This document shows positions 31,581 through 40,349 of a stretch of DNA of 64,000 nucleotides, in pieces; within the stretch, counting starts at the first letter, position 1, and each line of letters opens with the position of its first letter. Both the position numbers and the translations under genes were made by a program. The stretch is from Streptomyces sp. NBC_00523. Lineage in GTDB: Bacteria; Actinomycetota; Actinomycetes; Streptomycetales; Streptomycetaceae. The stretch spans positions 3,658,001 to 3,722,000 of the forward strand of contig NZ_CP107836.1 of assembly GCF_036346615.1 (NCBI RefSeq), in the 5' to 3' direction. The notes beneath the pieces are model-generated. The model saw only the letters and a program-made list of their open reading frames with translations, did not search any database and was not told the DNA's origin.

Positions 31581-31708
31581 ACCGATCCACGCCGGGAAGT
31601 AAATGGCGAGGTCGGGTGGATTGTATGAATGATGAAAAGGCGCGATTCGGTCGCGCTTCTGAGGTGCCCTGTCCGCCCAATATTGAGGGAAATCAGAAAG
31701 GGGACCAC
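31581..31708. other. Low-GC intergenic region, sigM / DUF2690
   Basis: This region has far more A and T than its neighbours. It contains a GCGCGA-TTCGG-TCGCGC hairpin (31640-31656). It must hold the divergent promoters of sigM and the DUF2690 gene; none is clear enough to name. Confidence 0.4.
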
Positions 31709-32176
31709 GTGAGGCAGAGGCGTATGAAGCGATACCTGGGAAAGGTTCTCCCGGCCGTTCTCACCGCACCCGTAGTCGTGGCGTTGCTCCCGGGTAGCGC
31801 CCAGGCGGCCACCTATTCGATGGACGGGAAGAATCCCATTTCCGCCGGGTGCTCCGGCGACGCCACCACTGTGAAGCGCTCGCTGATCGGCACCTCCAGC
31901 TGGACGCTCGGTGCCGTTGAGCTGCGGTACAGCGTCAAGTGCCACACTGCGTGGGCGCGGATCAGCCTTTCCGAGGACGTGTGGGGCAAGGCCCAGATCG
32001 TGCGGAACTCGGACGGTAAATCTTATAACTGTTCGAAGCTTTCCTACAGCTCGTCGCTCGGTACCTATACCTGCTACACGGGGATGGTCTACGACAAGGA
32101 CCCGCTCTCCGCATACGCGGAAGGCTGGTCCCAGTACGACAACGTGAGTCTCCACTCGAAGACGCCTTCGTACTGA
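31709..32176 (+). CDS. Secreted DUF2690-type protein
   Basis: A 155-residue protein with a signal peptide (KRYLGKVLPAVLTAPVVVAL, cleavage probably after AQAA) and a mature part of ~120 residues. That part carries AGCSGDATTV, then ELRYSVKCHTAWARIS and four cysteines likely paired outside the cell. The CS-ELRYS-C-AWARI pattern is that of DUF2690, which is common in streptomycete exported proteins and of unknown function. GTG 31709 has AAGGGG six bases upstream. Codons are less GC-biased than the neighbours (ATT, TCT, TAT, AAT, AAA). I do not expect this gene at the locus in other Streptomyces, so it may be a recent insertion. Confidence 0.75.
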   Translation: MRQRRMKRYLGKVLPAVLTAPVVVALLPGSAQAATYSMDGKNPISAGCSGDATTVKRSLIGTSSWTLGAVELRYSVKCHTAWARISLSEDVWGKAQIVRNSDGKSYNCSKLSYSSSLGTYTCYTGMVYDKDPLSAYAEGWSQYDNVSLHSKTPSY

Positions 32177-32202
32177 CCTCTGCAGCGGTTCGCGACCAAG
32201 AA

Positions 32203-32244
32203 AATGGGGCTGGGCAGGATCCTCGGATCCTGCCCAGCCCCATT
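32203..32244. terminator. Bidirectional terminator, DUF2690 / pseudokinase
   Basis: A 20-base perfect inverted repeat (32203-32222 and 32225-32244, AATGGGGCTGGGCAGGATCC) around two bases, between convergent genes. Confidence 0.9.
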
Positions 32245-32260
32245 CTCGTGTTCGAAGCCG

Positions 32261-33961
32261 TCAGCTGGTGACCTTGATGTCCGAGACCTTCCCCCGGTAG
32301 TTGCCCTCGCCGCTCGGCGGGAGCTTGGTGAGCCAGACGAGCAGGTACCGCGCCTGTACGGGCTTGGAGGGCTTCAGCGACACCTGGGTCCCCGACCCCT
32401 GGGCGACCTTGTCGAAACCGGTGGGGCTGGTCGGCACCGTGGAGCCGTCGGCGGTCCGCAGCTCGACCGAGGTGTCGCCGCCGAGGAAGGACACGTCCAC
32501 CTTGCCGACGCGCTGTGTCTTGCCGAGGTCGAGGACGACGCCGACGCCTGTTTTGAGATTGCCGAATTCGGCTGACGCGTACCAGTCCGTGTGCCAGTAC
32601 GAGCTCGGGTCGTCGTCGTAGACGTTGCCTATGCTCTGCGGCTTCTCACTGCCGTCGGCGCCGAGCGGGTCGTAGTCCTGCGCGGTGACGATCGGAACGG
32701 GCTTGCTCTTCTCGACCGGCGGGGTGTCGTTGTTCTCCGGGTTGGACTGGGTGGTGCCGGGGTCACCGCCCGAGTTGTTGTCCCGGTCGATGAGCGTCTC
32801 GGCTAGCTGCCAGCTGCCCAGGCCCAGGGCGGCGATCAGCAGCGCGGACACGACCCACTTCAGCGCCTTGCCGGTGCGGCTCTGCAAGGGCGCGGGGGGC
32901 ACGGGCACGACGGGCTGGGTGACAACGGGACCGGCCGCCGCCGGCCTTCCGTACGTGCCCTGCTGGTAGGTGGTCCGCTGGTACTCGGGCGGGGCGGTGA
33001 AGACGGGCTCGGGCGGAGGGATGCGGGGCATCGCCGCCACGGCCTTGGCGAGCTCGTCGGGCGTGGTGCACGGCTGCTCCTGGCGGGACGCCGTGGCACC
33101 GTCGTTGGCGAGTGCCCGCATGGCGATCTCGGAGAGGCCCCGGTGGACTCCGGCCCGCACCTGGTCGGGCGGGAGCAGCCCCATCCCCTTGGGAAGCCCG
33201 GTGAGCCCGTACGCATCGCTCTCGTACGGCCAGCGCTGGGTCAGCGCGGCGTACAGCAGGGCCCCGATCGCCTCCGTGTCGGCGCGCTGGGGGCCGTCGG
33301 ACGTGATGCCTCGCAGGGCGGCGTTCACCGCGAGGCCGCGGATGCGGTACTGGCCGGACGAGCTGCGGAGCACGGCCCCCGGCGTGAGCCGCAGGTGGGC
33401 CAGGCCCTCCCGGTGCGCGGCAGCCATGGCCTGGGAGACCTGGCTGACGAGCTGGTACGCGTCGTGGGCGTCCATCGGGCCCGCGCTCAGCAGGGCCATG
33501 AGCTCGGTGGCGTCGGGAAGCCACTCGTGGACGACGTAGACGAGCTCGTCCTCCTCGACGGCGTCCAGGACCTGCACGAAGCGCGGGTCGCCGAGCAACG
33601 CGGAGGACCGGGCGGCGGCCAGGACCGAGCGTGCCCGCGGGTGCTCCGCGGGCAGGAGGTGGACCCCCACCGCGCGACGCAGCTTCTCGTCGACGGCCCG
33701 CCAGCTGCTGAACCCGTCCAGACGGGTGACGCATTCCTCCAGCCGGTACCGGCCGGCCAGCTTGTGACCGCTGTGCAGATCCGGGGTGGCCGGGAAGGTC
33801 TTCGATGCGGCTGTCTCGTCGGTCTCCTCCTGGGAGTCCGTGTCCGCCGCGTCCTGCGCTTCTGCCGTACCGTCGGTCGTGGCCTCGTCCGCCTTGGCGG
33901 TCAGCGGCTTGTCCCCGCTGTTGTCGGCCACGTCGACGGCAGCCGTGCTACGTTCCGCCAC
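32261..33961 (-). CDS. MurJ-associated membrane pseudokinase with discoidin-like ectodomain
   Basis: A 566-residue protein. A protein-kinase fold (from LAGRYRLEECVTR) has lost its catalytic residues: the lysine position reads VGVHLL, HRD is replaced by LAHLRLTPGAVL, and DFG by RGLAV. A membrane helix (WVVSALLIAALGLGSWQLA) follows; the outside C-terminus (VYDDDPSSYWHTDWY to the end) resembles F5/8-type C (discoidin) domains. In M. tuberculosis the same parts are fused to the C-terminus of MviN (MurJ), where the phosphorylated pseudokinase binds an FHA protein to control peptidoglycan synthesis. Here it is a separate gene 133 bases after murJ. GTG 33961 follows GGCAGGA. Confidence 0.85.
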   Translation of the reverse strand: MAERSTAAVDVADNSGDKPLTAKADEATTDGTAEAQDAADTDSQEETDETAASKTFPATPDLHSGHKLAGRYRLEECVTRLDGFSSWRAVDEKLRRAVGVHLLPAEHPRARSVLAAARSSALLGDPRFVQVLDAVEEDELVYVVHEWLPDATELMALLSAGPMDAHDAYQLVSQVSQAMAAAHREGLAHLRLTPGAVLRSSSGQYRIRGLAVNAALRGITSDGPQRADTEAIGALLYAALTQRWPYESDAYGLTGLPKGMGLLPPDQVRAGVHRGLSEIAMRALANDGATASRQEQPCTTPDELAKAVAAMPRIPPPEPVFTAPPEYQRTTYQQGTYGRPAAAGPVVTQPVVPVPPAPLQSRTGKALKWVVSALLIAALGLGSWQLAETLIDRDNNSGGDPGTTQSNPENNDTPPVEKSKPVPIVTAQDYDPLGADGSEKPQSIGNVYDDDPSSYWHTDWYASAEFGNLKTGVGVVLDLGKTQRVGKVDVSFLGGDTSVELRTADGSTVPTSPTGFDKVAQGSGTQVSLKPSKPVQARYLLVWLTKLPPSGEGNYRGKVSDIKVTS

Positions 33962-34094
33962 CGTCGTTCCTGCCTCCCCATCCGTTGCGCGATGCCAGCC
34001 AGCTCTGCTCTGCACAGTCACGCCAATTGTGCCCACACTCCGGCGCTATGCACGACACGCGGAGACCGGCGATGGTTGTGCGGACCGGCCGGCC

Positions 34095-36251
34095 TCAGCG
34101 GCCGAGCCGCCCCCTGACCATGCCGACCATGCCGTTGATCTCCTCGATCCGCATCTTCCTCGCCGCGACGAAGAACACTCCGAGCAGCAGGACACCGCCG
34201 CAGACCAGCGCGACGAGCGAGCCGAAGGCGCCTTCCCCGAGCACCTGCAGGAGGCCGAAGCCCGCGGCTCCGCCGACCAAGGTGGCGGGCAGCGCGGCGA
34301 GGCACAGCCTGGCGTAGGTGCGGACCACGTGCGCGCCGTCCAGGTCGCCGCCCAATCGGTTGCGCAGCCGGCGCCAGGCGATCCCGACGCCGACGGCGTA
34401 GGCCAGGCCGTACGACGCGGCCATGCCGACCACGGCCCACTGGGCGGGCAGCACGACGTAGCAGAGCGCGGAGGCCGCCGCGTTGACCAGGGCGACGATG
34501 ACCGTGTTGTAGAACGGCGTCCGGGTGTCCTCGTACGCGTAGAAACCGCGCAGCACCACGTACTGCACGGAGTAGGGGATCAGGCCGAGGCCGAAGGCCA
34601 TCAGGATGAAGCCCATGGAGCGGGCGGCCTCGGGGCCGCTGGAGGAGTAGAGCAGGGTGCACATCGGCACGCCCAAGGCGAGGAACGCGAAGGCGACCGG
34701 GACGATGGCCACGGCGGAGTTGCGGAGCCCCTGCGAGATGTCGTCGCGGACGGCGCCGGGGTCGTTGTCGTGGGCGGCCCGGGAGATCCGGGGCAGCAGG
34801 GCGGCCATGACCGAGACGGTGATGATCGCCTGCGGCATGCCCCAGATCAGCTGGGCGTTGGAGTAGGCGAGGAAACCCGCGCCGTTCTTCCCGGACGCCT
34901 TGCCGGCCGAGGTCGCGAGCTGGGTGACGACGAGCACACCGGCCTGGTTGGCGAAGACGAATAGCACCGTCCACTTCGCGAGCTTTATCGTCTTGCCCAG
35001 CCCGTGGCCCTTCCAGTCGAACCGGGGACGGAAGCGGAAGCCGGCCTCGCGCAGATACGGGATCATGGCCAGCGCCTGCACGACCAGGCCGAGCAGGGTG
35101 CCGATGCCCAGCAGGCGCACGCCCTCCGGCGGGATCGTGTCCACGCCCATGTGGGACTCGTGGGACGTGCCGTAGACCCAGATGAACATTCCGAACGTGA
35201 AGATCATGACGATGTTGTTCAGGACCGGGGTCCACATCATCGCGCCGAACTTCCCGCGGGCGTTGAGGATCTGCCCCATCACGACGTGCACACCCATGAA
35301 GAAGATGGTGGGCAGGCAGTAGCGGGCGAACGTCACGGCGACGTTGTTGGCCGCAGGGTCGTCCGCGATCGTCGAGGACATCAGCCGGATCAGCCAGGGG
35401 GCCGCGAAGACCACCACGGCGACGATGAGGCCGAGGGCAACCATCACGAGGGTCAGGAGCCGGTTGGCGTACGCCTCGCCGCCGTCCTCGTCGTCCTTCA
35501 TCGAGCGGACGAGCTGGGGAACGAAGACCGAGTTGAGGCCGCCGCCCACGGTGAGGATGTAGATCATCGTGGGCAGCGTGTACGCGATGGTGAAGCTGTC
35601 GCCGAGCAGGGCAGCGCCGAGCGCCGCGGTGATCACGAGGCTGCGGACGAAGCCGGTGAGGCGCGAGACGAGCGTGCCGGCCGCCATGACCGCGCTGGAC
35701 TTCAGCAGGCTGGAGGCGCGGCCGCCGGACTTGACCGGCGCAGGGGCGGGCTCGGGCTGGGCCGGGGCCGGAGCGGCGCCCGGGTTCGCGGGGCCTTCCT
35801 GGTCGCGGAAGAGGTGGGCGAAGGCGTCGGGCTCGTCGCGGTCCGCGGAAGCCTGTGTGACGAGGTCGTCCACGCCCACGAACTGGGTCGTCGCGGCGTT
35901 GTCTCCGTACGGGAGGTGGCGCGAGGGTCCGGCGGGCTCGGGCGGCGGTGTCTGGGCCCAGATACGGGGGTCGGGGGCGTACTGGGCCGCCGGCGGCTGC
36001 TGATAGAGCGGCTGCGGCTGCTGGTAGGTGCCGGGGGGCGGCGGCGGATGCGCGGCGCGGTCGTACAGCGCCTCGTCCACCGGGTCCTGGGCCGAGAGGT
36101 CCTGCGCCCGGTACGGGTCGTGGTCGTACGCGGACTGCAGATACGGGTCCGGCGCCGGTTGCTGCTGCGGGTCAGGGGGCACCGGAGGGCCGCCGGAGTA
36201 CCCGGCCCCGCCCGTACCCTGACCGCGGTCACCGTCGTACGGCGCGTTCAT
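34095..36251 (-). CDS. murJ: Lipid II flippase MurJ (MviN family)
   Basis: A 718-residue protein that flips the peptidoglycan precursor lipid II across the membrane. The first ~175 residues are a disordered Pro/Gln/Tyr-rich cytoplasmic extension. The remaining ~540 residues hold 14 predicted membrane helices of the MOP fold, beginning SSAVMAAGTLVSRLTGFVRS, with conserved arginines for the pyrophosphate. It lies between the DUF6049 gene (49 bases upstream) and the pseudokinase gene, so the three are probably one operon for wall synthesis at the tip. Standard family apart from the extension. Confidence 0.95.
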   Translation of the reverse strand: MNAPYDGDRGQGTGGAGYSGGPPVPPDPQQQPAPDPYLQSAYDHDPYRAQDLSAQDPVDEALYDRAAHPPPPPGTYQQPQPLYQQPPAAQYAPDPRIWAQTPPPEPAGPSRHLPYGDNAATTQFVGVDDLVTQASADRDEPDAFAHLFRDQEGPANPGAAPAPAQPEPAPAPVKSGGRASSLLKSSAVMAAGTLVSRLTGFVRSLVITAALGAALLGDSFTIAYTLPTMIYILTVGGGLNSVFVPQLVRSMKDDEDGGEAYANRLLTLVMVALGLIVAVVVFAAPWLIRLMSSTIADDPAANNVAVTFARYCLPTIFFMGVHVVMGQILNARGKFGAMMWTPVLNNIVMIFTFGMFIWVYGTSHESHMGVDTIPPEGVRLLGIGTLLGLVVQALAMIPYLREAGFRFRPRFDWKGHGLGKTIKLAKWTVLFVFANQAGVLVVTQLATSAGKASGKNGAGFLAYSNAQLIWGMPQAIITVSVMAALLPRISRAAHDNDPGAVRDDISQGLRNSAVAIVPVAFAFLALGVPMCTLLYSSSGPEAARSMGFILMAFGLGLIPYSVQYVVLRGFYAYEDTRTPFYNTVIVALVNAAASALCYVVLPAQWAVVGMAASYGLAYAVGVGIAWRRLRNRLGGDLDGAHVVRTYARLCLAALPATLVGGAAGFGLLQVLGEGAFGSLVALVCGGVLLLGVFFVAARKMRIEEINGMVGMVRGRLGR

Positions 36252-36300
36252 CGAAACCCCACCTCATCGTCCCCGGCCGACCGGCCACGACAGACATCGC

Positions 36301-38598
36301 TCAACGGTCCACTTTCTCACCCGTGCCCGACGGCTCCGCGCTTTCGGGACCGGTGTCCGGCGTCGGGTCACTCGGCTGCTCGGGTTCACTGCCGTCGTCG
36401 CCCGCCGCGCCGCCCGCGTTGGCGCGCTTGCGATGTGCATACATCCTGATGCCGGCCAGCACCAGCAGCAGGAGCCCGCCGGCGATGACCAGAAGCACCG
36501 TCGGGGTGATCTCGGAGACCTTCACGGTGAAGGCCATCTCCTCACCGTACGGAGTCCCGTCCTCCGTGTAGAGCTGCGCGGTCATCTGGACCTGGCCGTT
36601 GATGTTGGCCGCCGCGTCGAACTTCACGGACTGGCTGTGCCCGGCGCCGATCTGGATGGGCTGTTCCGCGATGCTGCCGCCGTCGTTCAGCTTGAGCCGC
36701 GTCGCGTTGTCCGACTTCAGCCGCAGCACCAGGTGATCGACGTCCTGCAGCAGTCTGTTCTGCACGGTCACCGGGATCGTGGCGCTGCGGCCGGACAAGG
36801 TGATGTCCGACTTCGGGACGAGCTGGACCTCGCCGACGAGCCCCTGCAGATAGGTGCGGACCGAGTCCCGGTACTGCTGCGCCTTCAGCGGCTTCCCCCG
36901 CCACGAGGTCGACATGGACCGGTTGACGGCGTTGCCGAAGGGGGTCACCACCCGCTCGGGGTGGGTCAGGATGACCTGGAAGTTATTGAGCGAGGACTGG
37001 ATGGACTTGATGTCCTGGAACGCCTGTGTGGGCAGCTCCTGGCGGCGCAGCTTCTTGGGGTACCGGGATGCCGGAGGCACATCGGTGGTCGCCTCGGAGT
37101 CCGGCTTGGTCGCCGCCGCCTGGGCCAGCCCCTCGGACTTCGTCCAGCGGTCGTCGTCCAGTGCGTGGAGGGCGCGTGCCATCGACTGCGCCTGGGCGAC
37201 CGTGGGCGTGCGCTGGGGTGCCACGACGACGGAACGGTCCTTGTCCGTGTCCTGCTCGGCCAGGGCGAGGGTGAGGGCGAGGAACTTCTGCACGGCGAGC
37301 GTGGAGCTCCCGGCGTTGCCCATGTCGCCCTGGAAGGCCGTGGAGAGCCTCGCGTCGGAGACGACCGCCGTGGTGCCGCCGCCGATCGGGCGGGCGGCGG
37401 AAGGCGTGTAGACCAGGTTCCCGGTCTCGTCGAGGCTGTCGCTGCGGGCGATCACATGGTGGGCGCCGGCCGAGGTGGCGACGTCCACGATCGACGGGTC
37501 CACCGCACCGTCGACGGGCCATGCGAAGTCGGTGGACGGCTTCAGGTGGAGGATCGTCTCCACCGTCATCCCGGCGACCTCACTGGCGGTCTGCAGATGG
37601 CTGAGGGTGCCGGAGACGTTCTTGCCCCGGTGGGCGATCGAGGCCAGGTCCGGGTCGCCGAACGGCAGGGCCACGACCTTGCCCTCGGACACCGCCGCTT
37701 CCAGCGAGGTCAGCCACTTCTTGGCCACGTCCTGGTTCGTTCCGGCGACCGTGGTGTCGCCGGACTTGACCCGGTAGGGCTTGGTCATCGCGTCGACGCT
37801 GGCCAGCAGGTCCGGGTCGATGACCCAGGTCACGGGCAGCCGGCTGCCCAGGGAGACCATCTGTTCGAGTCGGCCGCCCGGCGCGATCTCCGCGGCCAGG
37901 TCGTCATCGGCGAATACCGGGGTCTGCTGCTCGTCCGAGCCGGTCTCCGCCGTGAGGTGCGCGGACGCGATCAGCGGCCAGAGGTAGCTGAGGCCGATCT
38001 TGGAGTCGCGGTCGCCGTCCTGCCAGGGCAGGAAGGTCCGCTTGATGCCGAGCACCTGGTCGTACACGGTGTGCGAGGTGCGCCCCGACAGCGAGACGCC
38101 CAGCTGGTAGACCCCGTCGTCCCCGAGATCCAGCTTGCTGACCGGTACGGACAGCGTGAAGTCCTGGCTGATTCCCGAGCGCAGCTTGTCGATCTCGACC
38201 GTGTACTTGCCGCCGATCGGATAGGGGTCGGTGCCGGGCAGGTATCCCGTGCGCCGGGCGGCCGCGTCGATGGCTGTCCGGCTGAAGAGACGGGGGCCGA
38301 CCCGGAGGTCGACCTGGGCGTCGGTGACCGTCTCCTTGCCCTTGTTGGTCAGCGTTCCGGAGATCCGCAGCGTGTCCCCCTTCTCCGGGGCGCTGGGGGT
38401 GATCTCGTCCAGGGACACCGACACCGTGCTGGACCCCGTCGGAGCCTTGGCCGGGGCGTCGGCCCGGGCCGACGGGGCGGCGGCGCCCGCCAGCAGGGCG
38501 GCGACGAGCGGCGCCCCGGCGAGCACGGCGGCTGTGCGCCGCAGCCACCGGCGGGCAGGAGAGGGATGCATCCCCTGGATGTCTGCCGCCTCGGCCAC
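36301..38598 (-). CDS. DUF6049 family exported membrane-anchored protein
   Basis: About 765 residues. A signal peptide (WLRRTAAVLAGAPLVAALLA, ending ARADA) precedes an N-terminal beta-sandwich with VSLDEITPSAPEKGDTLRIS. A large middle domain resembles glycoside-hydrolase/deacetylase-like barrels (WPLIASAHLTAE, PVTWVIDPDLL). A second sandwich follows (SGRSATIPVTVQNRLLQDVD) and a membrane helix (TVLLVIAGGLLLLVLAGI) leads to a basic then acidic tail. Function unknown, but it is always beside murJ in actinobacteria, so a wall role is likely. GTG 38598 or ATG 38571 could be the start. Confidence 0.82.
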   Translation of the reverse strand: MAEAADIQGMHPSPARRWLRRTAAVLAGAPLVAALLAGAAAPSARADAPAKAPTGSSTVSVSLDEITPSAPEKGDTLRISGTLTNKGKETVTDAQVDLRVGPRLFSRTAIDAAARRTGYLPGTDPYPIGGKYTVEIDKLRSGISQDFTLSVPVSKLDLGDDGVYQLGVSLSGRTSHTVYDQVLGIKRTFLPWQDGDRDSKIGLSYLWPLIASAHLTAETGSDEQQTPVFADDDLAAEIAPGGRLEQMVSLGSRLPVTWVIDPDLLASVDAMTKPYRVKSGDTTVAGTNQDVAKKWLTSLEAAVSEGKVVALPFGDPDLASIAHRGKNVSGTLSHLQTASEVAGMTVETILHLKPSTDFAWPVDGAVDPSIVDVATSAGAHHVIARSDSLDETGNLVYTPSAARPIGGGTTAVVSDARLSTAFQGDMGNAGSSTLAVQKFLALTLALAEQDTDKDRSVVVAPQRTPTVAQAQSMARALHALDDDRWTKSEGLAQAAATKPDSEATTDVPPASRYPKKLRRQELPTQAFQDIKSIQSSLNNFQVILTHPERVVTPFGNAVNRSMSTSWRGKPLKAQQYRDSVRTYLQGLVGEVQLVPKSDITLSGRSATIPVTVQNRLLQDVDHLVLRLKSDNATRLKLNDGGSIAEQPIQIGAGHSQSVKFDAAANINGQVQMTAQLYTEDGTPYGEEMAFTVKVSEITPTVLLVIAGGLLLLVLAGIRMYAHRKRANAGGAAGDDGSEPEQPSDPTPDTGPESAEPSGTGEKVDR

Positions 38599-38779
38599 GC
38601 GTACCCGTCCCTCGTCATCGTCAACTGCTGTGGATCGTCGTCCGTTGCTGCGTCCCCGCATGGTAACGAGGTGCGTCGGGGCTAAGTGCCGGGGAGTGTG
38701 CTGCATGATCGGGAGAGTCTCGCAGGGCCCGGGAAATGGGTGACGCCCGGACCGGTCCGTGCACGTACCCTTTTCTGTT

Positions 38780-40222
38780 GTGCCGAATGCCAACGCAGAC
38801 AACCCCAGCGCCCTGACCCAGGTGCAGCACCGCGCAGTCAGCGAACTGCTGCGGGTCGCCCCGGTCGCCGACGATCTCGCCCGCCGATTCCAGGATGCCG
38901 GATTCAGTCTCGCACTGGTCGGCGGCTCGGTCCGTGACGCACTTCTCGGCAGGCTCGGGAACGACCTGGACTTCACGACCGACGCCCGCCCCGAGGACGT
39001 GCTGAAGATCGTCAGGCCGTGGGCCGACTCCGTGTGGGAGGTCGGGATCGCCTTCGGCACGGTGGGGGCGCAGAAGCACGGCTACCAGATCGAGGTCACG
39101 ACGTACCGGTCGGAGGCGTACGACAGGACTTCACGCAAGCCGGAGGTGTCCTACGGCGACTCCATCGAGGACGACCTCGTGCGGCGCGATTTCACGGTCA
39201 ACGCCATGGCCGTCGCGCTGCCGGAGAAGGTCTTCATCGACCCCCACGATGGCCGGAAGGACCTGGCCGAGCGGGTCCTGCGTACGCCCGGGACGCCTGA
39301 GGCGTCGTTCTCCGACGATCCGCTGCGCATGCTGCGGGCCGCGCGGTTCGCCGCACAGCTCGACTTCGAGGTGGCCCCCGAGGTCGTCGACGCCATGACG
39401 GAGATGGCGGGCCGGATCGAGATCGTCTCCGCCGAGCGGGTGCGCGAGGAGCTGAACAAGCTCCTGCTCTCCTCTCATCCCCGGAAGGGCCTGTCGCTCC
39501 TCGTGGAGACGGGCCTGGCCCAGCAGGTCCTGCCCGAGCTGCCGGCGCTGCGGCTGGAGAGCGACGAGCACCACCGGCACAAGGACGTGTACGAGCACTC
39601 CCTGACCGTCCTGGAGCAGGCGATCGCCCTGGAGGAGGACGGGCCGGATCTCGTTCTGCGTATCGCCGCTCTCCTTCATGACATCGGCAAGCCTCGGACG
39701 CGGCGCTTCGAGAAGGACGGGCGGGTCTCCTTCCACCACCACGAGGTGGTGGGCGCCAAGATGACCAAGAAGCGCATGACGGCGCTCAAGTACTCCAACG
39801 AGATGGTCAAGGACGTCTCGAAGCTGGTGGAGCTGCACCTGCGCTTCCACGGCTACGGCGACGGCGAGTGGACAGACTCCGCGGTGCGCCGCTACGTACG
39901 GGATGCCGGTCCGCTCCTGGAGCGGCTGCACAAGCTGACCCGGTCCGACTGCACGACGCGTAACAAGCGCAAGGCCGCTGCCCTCTCGCGCACCTACGAC
40001 GGGCTTGAGGAGCGCATCGCCCAGCTGAAGAGCCAGGAGGAGCTGGACGCGATCCGGCCGGACCTGGACGGCAACGAGATCATGCAGGTCCTGGGCGTGG
40101 GCCCGGGCCCGGTCATCGGCAAGGCGTACGCGTTCCTGCTGGAACTGCGCTTGGAGAACGGTCCGCTGGAGCACGACACGGCGGTCGCGGAACTGAAGAA
40201 GTGGTGGGAGGCGCAGAGCTGA
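38780..40222 (+). CDS. cca: CCA tRNA nucleotidyltransferase
   Basis: A 480-residue enzyme that adds or repairs the 3' CCA of tRNAs; this matters because the two tRNAs in this window do not encode CCA. The nucleotidyltransferase head has ALVGGSVRDALLG and DLDF. The tRNA-binding region follows (DDPLRMLRAARFAAQL), then an HD domain (HRHKDVYEHS, AALLHDIGKPRTR). GTG at 38780 has no ribosome site. A TACCCT hexamer ends eight bases before it, so the mRNA may be leaderless. It ends at two parS palindromes. Confidence 0.94.
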   Translation: MPNANADNPSALTQVQHRAVSELLRVAPVADDLARRFQDAGFSLALVGGSVRDALLGRLGNDLDFTTDARPEDVLKIVRPWADSVWEVGIAFGTVGAQKHGYQIEVTTYRSEAYDRTSRKPEVSYGDSIEDDLVRRDFTVNAMAVALPEKVFIDPHDGRKDLAERVLRTPGTPEASFSDDPLRMLRAARFAAQLDFEVAPEVVDAMTEMAGRIEIVSAERVREELNKLLLSSHPRKGLSLLVETGLAQQVLPELPALRLESDEHHRHKDVYEHSLTVLEQAIALEEDGPDLVLRIAALLHDIGKPRTRRFEKDGRVSFHHHEVVGAKMTKKRMTALKYSNEMVKDVSKLVELHLRFHGYGDGEWTDSAVRRYVRDAGPLLERLHKLTRSDCTTRNKRKAAALSRTYDGLEERIAQLKSQEELDAIRPDLDGNEIMQVLGVGPGPVIGKAYAFLLELRLENGPLEHDTAVAELKKWWEAQS

Positions 40223-40239
40223 CGCTCTCGCTTCGTTCC

Positions 40240-40285
40240 ATGCGTCGGCGCTCATGTTTCACGTGAAACATGAGCGCCGACGCAT
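40240..40285. terminator. 46-base perfect palindrome with parS site 6 at its centre
   Basis: Each arm is 23 bases (40240-40262 and 40263-40285), and the central 14 bases (40256-40269) are a perfect parS. It lies 18 bases past the cca stop, where a terminator is expected, so one element appears to serve both roles. Confidence 0.85.
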
Positions 40286-40288
40286 ACG

Positions 40289-40324
40289 CCGAGGGCGTTG
40301 TTTCACGTGAAACAACGCCCTCGG
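40289..40324. terminator. 36-base perfect palindrome with parS site 7 at its centre
   Basis: Arms of 18 bases; parS is at 40300-40313, centred 44 bases from site 6. It lies 26 bases past the stop of the convergent minus-strand gene ending at 40350, so it is probably that gene's terminator. Confidence 0.85.
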
Positions 40325-40349
40325 TCGGTCTTCTGGGTACTGCGGAGGT

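Noticed and set aside
36433..38685. 750-codon plus-strand open frame
   Set aside because: Antisense to the DUF6049 gene, with low-complexity Gly/Arg/Val sequence.
40240..40324. CRISPR-like pair of repeats
   Set aside because: Only two units, both palindromic around parS with different flanks; no cas genes.
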